Shown one piece after another: positions 1 to 4,406 of a stretch of 5,612 nt of DNA. The position numbers were made by a program, and so were the translations under genes. Within the stretch, counting starts at the first letter, position 1; each line of letters begins with the position of its first letter. The DNA is from Anaerolineae bacterium. GTDB lineage: Bacteria > Chloroflexota > Anaerolineae > Anaerolineales > Villigracilaceae. The notes under the pieces were generated by a model. That model worked only from the letters and a program-made list of their open reading frames with translations, was not told the origin of the DNA and searched no databases. Location: assembly GCA_003141915.1 (NCBI GenBank), contig PLNY01000257.1:1-5612 (forward strand), in the 5' to 3' direction.

Positions 1-123
1 CAGGTTCAGTTTGGGAAAGCGATGTTTGGCGGGCACATCTTTAAAAAGATCATCAAGCGTTTTGACGCCGATGGTTGCCAGCATCGCGTCCCGTTCTTTG
101 GGACTGATTGGAATATAGGTCAT
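1..123 (-). CDS. gcvPA: Glycine dehydrogenase (decarboxylating) subunit 1, N-terminal fragment
   Basis: Only the first 41 codons lie in the window; the gene continues past position 1. The translation begins MTYIPISPKERDAMLATIG and continues with KTLDDLFKDVP, the usual opening of the alpha subunit of the split P-protein. In that family GcvPA and GcvPB together form the PLP enzyme that decarboxylates glycine and passes the aminomethyl group to the lipoyl arm of GcvH. The ATG at 123-121 is preceded by an AGGTGAG Shine-Dalgarno (135-129) with a 5-nt gap. The gene follows gcvH after 42 nt on the same strand with no terminator between them, so both should be on one mRNA under the glycine riboswitch. 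The PLP-binding lysine of this system is in the other subunit and cannot be checked here. The family call rests on the conserved N-terminus and the gcvH context. Confidence 0.88.
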   Translation of the reverse strand, partial: MTYIPISPKERDAMLATIGVKTLDDLFKDVPAKHRFPKLNL

Positions 124-165
124 AATTACTCACCTGTCATTGCAAGCAAATGTAAGGACGTTGAA

Positions 166-543
166 TTAATGTGTTCTATCTGCACAATACTTTTCGTATG
201 CCGCGGAATCCATTGCATCATCAGCCTCACCGTTTTCAACCTTGACCATCCAGCCCGCGCCATACGGATCGCTGTTGAGGATTTCAGGCTTTTCGGATAA
301 GGCTTTGTTGACGGCGACCACTTTCCCGGTGGCAGATGCGTAAATTTCCGCTGATGCCTTGACGGACTCAACAGAAGCGATCGGGCTTCCAACTTCAACG
401 GTATCGCCCGCGTCGACCAGAATCTCAACGAAGACGATATCCGAGAGTTGCGACTGGGCGTAATCACTCAAGCCCATCGCACCGCTGGATGGATCGAACC
501 ATTCATCGGACTTTGTATACTTTAGGTTGGATGGAATATTCAT
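166..543 (-). CDS. gcvH: Glycine cleavage system H protein (lipoyl carrier)
   Basis: This 125-aa protein is the mobile carrier of the glycine cleavage complex in the cytoplasm. Its lipoyl group takes the aminomethyl unit from the P-protein, presents it to the T-protein and is reoxidised by the L-protein. The sequence has the full H-protein fold signature: an N-terminal KYTKSDEW segment, the GLSDYAQSQLSDIVFVEI strand region (about 24-41), and the lipoylation motif ASVESVKASAEIYA with the acceptor lysine at K62. It ends with the ALSEKPEILNSDPYGAGWM stretch (81-99). Length matches the family (about 125-130 aa). The ATG at 543 is preceded by GAGGAGA (558-552) at 8 nt. It is the first gene after the riboswitch and terminator (581-792), and gcvPA follows 42 nt later, so it is the directly riboswitch-controlled gene. 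No gcvT or gcvPB is visible in the window. Confidence 0.97.
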   Translation of the reverse strand: MNIPSNLKYTKSDEWFDPSSGAMGLSDYAQSQLSDIVFVEILVDAGDTVEVGSPIASVESVKASAEIYASATGKVVAVNKALSEKPEILNSDPYGAGWMVKVENGEADDAMDSAAYEKYCADRTH

Positions 544-580
544 GGTATGGATCTCCTCATCGAATTGGATTTGGCAAATT

Positions 581-613
581 AAAAAAAGACACGCGATTCT
601 TATATCGCGTGTC
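581..613 (-). terminator. Intrinsic terminator, expression platform of the glycine riboswitch
   Basis: On the minus-strand transcript a perfect 10-bp stem (arms 613-604 and 597-588) closes a 6-nt loop and is followed at once by seven U residues (587-581). It lies between the second glycine aptamer and the gcvH ribosome-binding site, so it would stop transcription before gcvH. Its 5' arm overlaps by about 2 nt (613-612) the 3' strand of aptamer 2 helix P1. Stabilising P1 with glycine would therefore compete with the base of the terminator stem. The structure is seen in the sequence; the ON-switch direction is inferred from known gcv riboswitches. Confidence 0.9.
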
Positions 614-792
614 CTCTGTAAATAGACCTGAGAGATTCATCCTTTGTATAAAGGATTTGCACCGTCGGCGTCTCGAATGAGACTTTCCAGAGAAATACGG
701 GAAGGGGTCCTTTTGCCTGAGAGTTTCATCTGGTTTCGCCTGTTTTCCAGACTTGCACCTTCGGCGTTCCGTTCTACATGGAATCTCTTCCC
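612..792 (-). promoter_or_regulatory. Tandem glycine riboswitch (two aptamers)
   Basis: Two glycine aptamers lie in series in the gcvH leader, read on the minus strand. Aptamer 1 (792-699) is closed by GGGAAG/CUUCCC and contains the conserved GCCGAAGGUGCAA and CUCUCAGGCAAAAGGACC blocks. Aptamer 2 (694-612) is closed by UUCUCUG/CAGAGGA and contains GCCGACGGUGCAA and CUCUCAGG. It has a clean P2 hairpin (683-670) and a 7-bp P3 hairpin (656-639). The linker is only 4 nt (698-695). In aptamer 2 the segment after CUCUCAGG reads UCUAUUUA instead of the CAAAAGGAC-type sequence of aptamer 1. The array ends at an intrinsic terminator, so control is probably at transcription: high glycine would let RNA polymerase through to gcvH and gcvPA. 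The family is recognised with confidence; helix ends are drawn by eye. Confidence 0.95.
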
Positions 793-816
793 TGCAACCC
801 GTTTATTTGTGAGCCT

Positions 817-845
817 ATTGTATGGGGCATGGAAAGGGAAGTCAA
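817..845 (-). promoter_or_regulatory. Sigma70-type promoter of the riboswitch-gcvH-gcvPA operon
   Basis: On the minus strand, TTGACT (845-840) and TACAAT (822-817) are separated by exactly 17 nt, each one base off consensus. The expected transcription start is near 809-811, which leaves about 17-19 nt before helix P1 of aptamer 1. Position, spacing and strand all fit the riboswitch leader. Confidence 0.8.
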
Positions 846-878
846 GAGGGAGAAAATACTTTCTTTGCAGGGGTCGAT

Positions 879-908
879 AAAAAAGCCTGCTGTTATCAGC
901 AGGCTTTT
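879..908 (-). terminator. Terminator of the DUF4870 gene
   Basis: A perfect 12-bp stem (908-897 with 892-881) closes a 4-nt loop. The inner part is GC-rich, and on the minus strand it runs into a T tract (884-879). It begins 19 nt after the stop codon of the minus-strand gene at 928-1290 and lies just upstream of the gcv promoter. It therefore ends transcription from the DUF4870 gene, and any read-through from the IS, before the riboswitch. The A/T-flanked stem could also work in the other direction, but no plus-strand gene ends here. Confidence 0.9.
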
Positions 909-927
909 TGTTGAGCTTGGCTTTAGG

Positions 928-1290
928 TTATGCCCAGCCTTGTTTCTTGATGAAATCGGTAATGAATGGCACCGTCACGGTTTCGCCTTGATAGGCTTTG
1001 TAGCCAATATAGAGCATGTAAACTGCACCGGCTACACCAGTTATACAACCAATGAAAACAACGGGAGCCAATACACTTGCAACAATACCATTGATTACCG
1101 CCAAAATAAGTGCCTGAATTGAGTGGAACTTTATAAAAGGGCGAGCTTTCTTATCTTCCATCAACAAGGCGACGATCGCGATAATCCAGCCTACAAATGG
1201 CAGATAAGCCAACAAAGCCCATAACTTATCATCGCTGGTGGCGTCGGTGGACACAGGTGCTTGAGACACAGGTGCTTGATTCATATTCAT
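928..1290 (-). CDS. Small Tic20-like / DUF4870 membrane protein
   Basis: This 120-aa protein has a polar N-terminal tail (1-22) and about three hydrophobic segments near 24-44, 58-79 and 80-98, with a short soluble end. The segment RPFIKFHSIQALILAV (50-65), with its K/R-x-F-H-x-x-Q-A-L pattern after a first membrane helix and a KK loop, is typical of the DUF4870/Tic20-like family. No biochemical role is established for it. I chose the ATG at 1290 because AAGGAG lies 9 nt upstream and a promoter stands at 1324-1352. The frame stays open upstream to a TTG at 1386, but that lies inside the terminal repeat of the neighbouring IS and is not credible. The tail carries a duplicated QAPVS. A terminator follows at 879-908. 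Before the IS arrived, this gene was divergent from fmt with about 100 bp between them. Confidence 0.85.
   Translation of the reverse strand: MNMNQAPVSQAPVSTDATSDDKLWALLAYLPFVGWIIAIVALLMEDKKARPFIKFHSIQALILAVINGIVASVLAPVVFIGCITGVAGAVYMLYIGYKAYQGETVTVPFITDFIKKQGWA
1250..1279 (-). repeat. Perfect 15-bp tandem duplication within the DUF4870 gene
   Basis: Two identical 15-bp units, gacacaggtgcttga on the plus strand, are joined head to tail (1250-1264 and 1265-1279). On the coding strand they encode QAPVS twice in the flexible N-terminal tail. The unit keeps the reading frame, so it is probably a slippage duplication that lengthens a linker. Confidence 0.9.
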
Positions 1291-1323
1291 GATTTGCTTC
1301 TCCTTTGGTATAAGTTTCCATCC

Positions 1324-1352
1324 ATTGTACAACGGAATCGACCAAAACGCAA
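1324..1352 (-). promoter_or_regulatory. Predicted promoter of the DUF4870 gene
   Basis: On the minus strand, TACAAT (1329-1324) is preceded after 17 nt by TTGCGT (1352-1347), a weaker -35. The predicted start near 1317 gives a leader of about 27 nt that contains the AAGGAG site. The promoter lies wholly between the IS end (1373) and the gene, so the insertion left it intact. Confidence 0.55.
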
Positions 1353-1362
1353 AGAAATCAAA

Positions 1363-1372
1363 GGTACTACTG
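1363..1372. repeat. Target-site duplication, left copy
   Basis: The 10-bp sequence GGTACTACTG abuts the left inverted repeat and is repeated exactly, in the same orientation, at 2684-2693 beyond the right inverted repeat. A 10-bp duplication falls in the 8-10 bp range known for ISAs1-family elements. An identical pair suggests that the insertion is recent, or at least that neither flank has been rearranged. Confidence 0.95.
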
Positions 1373-1387
1373 CATGGCTTTCTCAAA
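1373..1387. repeat. Left terminal inverted repeat of the IS
   Basis: CATGGCTTTCTCAAA matches the right end perfectly over 15 bp. After one mismatch, two further bases agree. The transposase stop codon (1383-1385) lies inside this repeat, so the gene runs right to the tip of the element. Confidence 0.95.
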
Positions 1388-2585
1388 GTCGAGAGAACGG
1401 GGTAGTGAGCAATAAAAATGCTTCAGAGATGTGACCGGCAAAATATCGTCGGGCTTGTGCGCTATTTTGAAATTTGGATTGGTGAATGAGGGCGATCACC
1501 AGATTGTTGATGGCTGCCATCACTTTTCCAGTATTGCCAATAGTCATACGAGTGGCATCTTCTTTGAAGGTGACATCCCGTCGATAGTGTAAGCCTATCT
1601 CTATCCCCCAGTGAGTGCGGCGAATCTTCAAGAGACGGGAAGGAGATGATTTTGTGCGCGTCAAACTGGCAATACCGAACTCCACTTGATTAGAAGTACG
1701 AAAGCAGTGTCCACTACGCCACCATTGAAATTGTCGCTCCAATCGATACACTTGAGATAGCCCGGGCCAGGTCGAATATGGGTTGAGCATTTCACTCGTG
1801 GTGATAATGCGAGTTTCTATTCGACCGTGTCCTTTATTCACTTTTTGAGCAGTGAGAAAATCGGTCTGGATTTTTCCAAATCCCGGTTTCGGATATTCGG
1901 GAGCAAAGAGGGCTTGGATGTTTTTGTAGAGCCCGAGTTGATTTTCTTTGACGGGAAACACGTAGTCGCCGCCCTGTTCCAAAATTTGGGCCGCCAGCCG
2001 TTTTTGAGTGTGCATCGCATCCCCGGTAACCACTTTTCCCGTAATTTCAACCGTTTTCAACGCCTCCGGAGCTTTGGTGATCTCATTTTCCTTGCGCCCC
2101 ACAGCCACCTGCGATAGGACTTTCTCCTGTTCTACATCGTATACGCTCAACAAATATTCGGGCCCTTCCTCATCATCTTTCTTGCGCGTACCGCGCGGCG
2201 CTTTCCCATCCAGCGCATACACTCCTCCGTGCTCTCCGCATTGGTTGTATGTCCCGACCCATCTCTCGATCTCTTCTTGATAGACCACCCAGCCCATGAT
2301 CCGCCGGATGGTGTGATGACTGGGCGTGCTCTCTCGTTTCAATTGGAGTAACTTTACCAATTGCTCCCGATGATTCTTGGCCCAATCCGCTATTGCATAC
2401 GGCGTATCTTCGCCACACAACTTCGCCATTACGATGACCATCAGCACGCTTTCTAAACTGTACCGTTTGCCATGGGCCTTCCGCACGTCGGTCAATTGGC
2501 ATAGCCCTTCATACACGCTACCCAAATCGTACAGAATGCCACTCGGCCCATACTCCTGTCGGACCCTGCTTATGCTACAATCCAT
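1383..2585 (-). CDS. ISAs1-family DDE transposase
   Basis: This 400-aa transposase is full length for the family. The N-terminal part (about 18-105) resembles the DDE_Tnp_1-associated domain (YSLESVLMVIVMAKLCGEDT, then HHTIRRIM). The catalytic core follows: first aspartate in ALDGKAPRGTRK (D126), second in TGDAMHTQKRLAAQ (D189), and glutamate in RRTHWGIEIGLHYRRDVTF (E329) followed by KEDATRM. GGDYVFPVKENQ (205-216) and VEFGIASL (301-308) are further family landmarks. These enzymes cut the IS ends and join them to target DNA. The ATG at 2585 has a strong AGGAGG 7 nt upstream, but that site is part of a leader hairpin (2589-2643) that should hide it in transcripts entering from outside. No frameshift or internal stop is seen. 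The stop codon is in the left inverted repeat, and no terminator separates it from the DUF4870 gene. Confidence 0.96.
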   Translation of the reverse strand: MDCSISRVRQEYGPSGILYDLGSVYEGLCQLTDVRKAHGKRYSLESVLMVIVMAKLCGEDTPYAIADWAKNHREQLVKLLQLKRESTPSHHTIRRIMGWVVYQEEIERWVGTYNQCGEHGGVYALDGKAPRGTRKKDDEEGPEYLLSVYDVEQEKVLSQVAVGRKENEITKAPEALKTVEITGKVVTGDAMHTQKRLAAQILEQGGDYVFPVKENQLGLYKNIQALFAPEYPKPGFGKIQTDFLTAQKVNKGHGRIETRIITTSEMLNPYSTWPGLSQVYRLERQFQWWRSGHCFRTSNQVEFGIASLTRTKSSPSRLLKIRRTHWGIEIGLHYRRDVTFKEDATRMTIGNTGKVMAAINNLVIALIHQSKFQNSAQARRYFAGHISEAFLLLTTPFSRL

Positions 2586-2588
2586 TTC

Positions 2589-2643
2589 AGATCCTCCTCG
2601 GTTTATTGTTGGTCTGCACCTACAATTGTACCGACGAGGATCT
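2589..2643 (-). promoter_or_regulatory. RBS-sequestering hairpin in the transposase leader
   Basis: On the minus-strand RNA, AGAUCCUCGUCGGU (2643-2630) can pair with ACCGAGGAGGAUCU (2602-2589). That gives 13 of 14 pairs, with one G-G mismatch at 2635/2597 and a 27-nt loop. The 3' arm contains the whole Shine-Dalgarno sequence of the transposase. The 5' arm lies between the -35 and -10 boxes of the predicted native promoter (2625-2653). A transcript started there lacks the 5' arm and leaves the RBS free, while read-through RNA carries both arms and should be silenced. The pairing is seen directly. The function is inferred by analogy with the leaders of IS10 and IS50. Confidence 0.75.
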
Positions 2644-2653
2644 TACTTTTCAA
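2625..2653 (-). promoter_or_regulatory. Predicted transposase promoter
   Basis: On the minus strand, TTGAAA (2653-2648) and TACAAT (2630-2625) are spaced by 17 nt. The start should fall near 2618, inside the loop of the leader hairpin, about 32 nt before the transposase ATG. The spacer contains nearly all of the 5' hairpin arm. Confidence 0.65.
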
Positions 2654-2668
2654 TTTTCGTCAAGTGAA

Positions 2669-2683
2669 TTTGAGAAAGCCATG
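2669..2683. repeat. Right terminal inverted repeat of the IS
   Basis: TTTGAGAAAGCCATG is the exact reverse complement of the left end. It is the end upstream of the transposase gene and points toward fmt. Confidence 0.95.
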
Positions 2684-2693
2684 GGTACTACTG
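2684..2693. repeat. Target-site duplication, right copy
   Basis: GGTACTACTG is identical to 1363-1372. It directly precedes the extended -10 element of fmt, so one copy of this sequence was part of the fmt promoter region before insertion. Confidence 0.95.
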
Positions 2694-2702
2694 TGCTAAA
2701 AT
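2694..2702 (+). promoter_or_regulatory. Extended -10 promoter of fmt (probably leaderless)
   Basis: TGCTAAAAT reads as an extended -10 (TG-n-TAAAAT), with the hexamer at 2697-2702. A start 7-8 nt downstream would be at 2709-2710, exactly the A of the ATG at 2710. There is no Shine-Dalgarno sequence before that ATG, which fits a leaderless mRNA. No good -35 is seen in the IS end or in the reconstructed pre-insertion site, so the extended -10 may be enough by itself. Confidence 0.5.
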
Positions 2703-2709
2703 GCACATA

Positions 2710-3618
2710 ATGACAAAAATTGTATTCATGGGCTCGCCTGAATTTGCTATTCCAACTTTGTGCGTACTGGCGGCGCATTATGAGATGGCTGGCGTCGTTA
2801 CGCAACCGGACCGAGAGTCAGGGCGCGGACACGCGCTCAAATCGCCTCCGATCAAAACACTGGCGGATGAACTTGGATTGAATGTGATCCAGCCGGAAAA
2901 ATTACGCGTGCCGGATGCGATGAATCAACTGCGCCTCTGGAATCCCGACCTGATCGTGGTCGCCGCGTTTGGACAGATTCTCAAACCCGACGTCCTCGCC
3001 TTGCCGCCATATGGCTGTATCAACGTACACGCTTCATTATTGCCGCGCTGGCGCGGCGCTGCGCCGATCCAGGCCGCGATCTTAGCGGGCGATGTTGAAA
3101 CCGGTGTGACCATTATGAATATGGATCAGGGTGTGGATACAGGCGCGATGATTAATCAGCGCGCCATAAAAATCGAAGATGACGATAATGCTGGATCACT
3201 ATCTGAAAAATTATCGCACCTTGGTGCGGACTTGCTGATCGAAACTTTGCCGCGATATTTATCGGGTGAACTCCAGCCGCAATCACAAGATGAAGGCCGA
3301 GCGACGTATGCGCCAATGTTAAAGAAAGAACATGGCCTGCTTGATTTCACAAAGCCGGTTGAAGAACTTGCCCGGCGCGTGCGCGCTTTCAATCCGTGGC
3401 CAGGCGCGTACTTCGAGTGGAACGGTGGAATGTTAAAGATTCATCGCGCACATGCGGAATCAGGAAATGCGTCAGAAGGGCAGAGGCTGATTGATCAAGG
3501 CCAGCCTGCGGTCGGCGCGCGAGGCGGACTTCTTATCCTGGACGAAGTGCAACCCGCTGGGAAGAAGTCCATGAGCGGCAAGGCGTTTTTGCTCGGCGCC
3601 CGCGATTGGCCTGGCTAA
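2710..3618 (+). CDS. fmt: Methionyl-tRNA formyltransferase
   Basis: This 302-aa enzyme transfers a formyl group from 10-formyltetrahydrofolate to methionyl-tRNA(fMet) for initiation of translation. It has the N-terminal formyltransferase domain, opening with KIVFMGSPEFAIPTL. The catalytic block INVHASLLPRWRGAAPIQ gives N105 and H107, and MDQGVDTGAM gives D143, matching the Asn-His-Asp triad of the family. The linker and C-terminal OB-fold-like domain begin near 200, with RAFNPWPGAYFEWNG at about 225-239. Length is close to the usual 305-320. Two in-frame ATGs exist, at 2701 and 2710. I chose 2710 because the first lies within the predicted -10 hexamer and neither has a Shine-Dalgarno. The usual partner def is not adjacent upstream; an IS lies there instead. 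No clear terminator follows the stop at 3616. Confidence 0.95.
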   Translation: MTKIVFMGSPEFAIPTLCVLAAHYEMAGVVTQPDRESGRGHALKSPPIKTLADELGLNVIQPEKLRVPDAMNQLRLWNPDLIVVAAFGQILKPDVLALPPYGCINVHASLLPRWRGAAPIQAAILAGDVETGVTIMNMDQGVDTGAMINQRAIKIEDDDNAGSLSEKLSHLGADLLIETLPRYLSGELQPQSQDEGRATYAPMLKKEHGLLDFTKPVEELARRVRAFNPWPGAYFEWNGGMLKIHRAHAESGNASEGQRLIDQGQPAVGARGGLLILDEVQPAGKKSMSGKAFLLGARDWPG

Positions 3619-3723
3619 TAGCAGATTCAAGGAACCCCATTCTCTTTTTGATGGTCAATGCTGATGTGGTGTTTCGTGCAATAATCATGACAATCGCAAC
3701 TGGTTTTGGCGTGAACGGAAATA

Positions 3724-3729
3724 TATAAT
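3724..3729 (+). promoter_or_regulatory. Possible -10 box upstream of rubrerythrin
   Basis: A perfect TATAAT stands 47 nt before the rubrerythrin ATG, in the 158-bp gap after fmt, with a predicted start near 3736. No convincing -35 lies 16-18 nt upstream, and I see no operator-like palindrome. The rest of the gap shows no gene. Confidence 0.4.
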
Positions 3730-3776
3730 CAGGCCTGCATTGAAGCCACTAAACCACTAAATCTTGAGGAGATATC

Positions 3777-4277
3777 ATGCCAACCACGATTGATAATTTG
3801 AAAAATGCTTTTGCTGGCGAGAGCCAAGCCAACCAGAAATACCGTGCCTTTGCGAAGAAAGCCGAACAGGATGGTTTTCCGAATGTGGCGAAGTTGTTCC
3901 GCAGTGCGGCTGAAGCCGAACGCATTCATGCCGAGGGACACCTGAAGGCAATGGATGGAATTGGCGGAACGATTGATAATTTGCAAGCCTCCATCAATGG
4001 CGAGACGTATGAATATAAGGAAATGTATCCGCCCATGCTCGATCAGGCCAAGGCCGATGATCACAAAGCCAAGCGCATGTTTGGGTATGCGCTGGAAGCG
4101 GAAGAGGTCCATGCTAAATTGTATGCGCTGGCCCTCGAAGCGGTAAAGCAAGGCAAGGATTTGACCGGGGTTGAGTTTTATCTGTGTCCGGTCTGCGGCA
4201 ACATTGAGATTGGCAAGCCGAGCGAGCCATGTAAGATCTGCGGGACCAAGCCCGATAAATTCGTTCTGGTTTCATGA
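3777..4277 (+). CDS. rbr: Rubrerythrin (diiron peroxidase with C-terminal rubredoxin domain)
   Basis: This 166-aa cytoplasmic protein should reduce hydrogen peroxide at a diiron centre, using electrons passed through its own rubredoxin iron; such proteins protect anaerobes and microaerophiles. The ferritin-like four-helix part (1-125) shows the expected ligands: E15 in AGESQANQKY, the ExxH pair E48/H51 in EAERIH, ETYE (E76, E79), and ExxH E109/H112 in EAEEVH. The rubredoxin-like tail has CPVCG (C137, C140) and CKICG (C152, C155), a compact four-cysteine site. Length is a little under the classic form of about 190 aa. The ATG at 3777 follows GAGGAG (3766-3771) at 5 nt. It probably forms its own transcript, with a TATAAT at 3724 and a terminator at 4283-4318. 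I see no PerR-like box. Confidence 0.96.
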   Translation: MPTTIDNLKNAFAGESQANQKYRAFAKKAEQDGFPNVAKLFRSAAEAERIHAEGHLKAMDGIGGTIDNLQASINGETYEYKEMYPPMLDQAKADDHKAKRMFGYALEAEEVHAKLYALALEAVKQGKDLTGVEFYLCPVCGNIEIGKPSEPCKICGTKPDKFVLVS

Positions 4278-4282
4278 TCCAA

Positions 4283-4318
4283 CGTTCGTTCCCGCCATCG
4301 ACGGGAACGAATGCTTTT
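4283..4318 (+). terminator. Intrinsic terminator after rubrerythrin
   Basis: A 12-pair stem (4283-4294 with 4302-4313, one G-U pair) closes a 7-nt loop and is followed by CTTTT. It begins 6 nt after the rubrerythrin stop codon region and separates that gene from the downstream dehydrogenase. Confidence 0.85.
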
Positions 4319-4406
4319 AACTGATAGACGGCCGAGAATTCACGCTAGAGAGGTTATACTTAAGTTGGAAGAAAGCAGTAGTGCGCATATTCGATTGGAT
4401 GGAATA

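Larger units (their letters stand above)
1373..2683 (-). mobile_element. Complete ISAs1-family insertion sequence (1311 bp)
   Basis: The element is bounded by perfect 15-bp inverted repeats (CATGGCTTTCTCAAA at 1373-1387 and its reverse complement at 2669-2683) and flanked by the 10-bp duplication GGTACTACTG. It carries one uninterrupted transposase gene read on the minus strand, plus a 98-bp leader end with its own promoter. Size, repeat length, duplication length and transposase type all agree with the ISAs1 family. It landed in the spacer between the DUF4870 gene and fmt, 7 nt plus the duplication from the first in-frame ATG of fmt. Both termini, the frame and the catalytic triad are intact, so it is probably still able to move. 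Confidence 0.96.

Noticed and set aside
489..880. Short plus-strand reading frames across the riboswitch leader
   Set aside because: They lie over the two aptamers and the terminator, have no ribosome-binding site, and show low-complexity arginine/serine-rich products typical of chance frames.
928..1386. A 152-aa version of the DUF4870 protein starting with TTG at 1386
   Set aside because: The TTG lies in the left inverted repeat of the IS, and the extension crosses the target duplication and the predicted promoter. The ATG at 1290 has a proper Shine-Dalgarno and gives a normal family N-terminus.
1827..2280. Plus-strand frames inside the IS (about 90-96 codons)
   Set aside because: They are shadows of the intact transposase gene; they have no start signals, and ISAs1-family elements carry a single gene.
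2658..2663. TTGACG on the minus strand as the -35 of the transposase promoter
   Set aside because: It is 27 nt from the TACAAT -10, and no acceptable -10 lies 17 nt downstream of it. TTGAAA at 2653-2648 has the right spacing.
4355..4360. TATACT as a -10 box for the glycerol-3-phosphate dehydrogenase gene
   Set aside because: The hexamer is fair, but no -35 or extended -10 accompanies it in the expected place, so I do not call a promoter.
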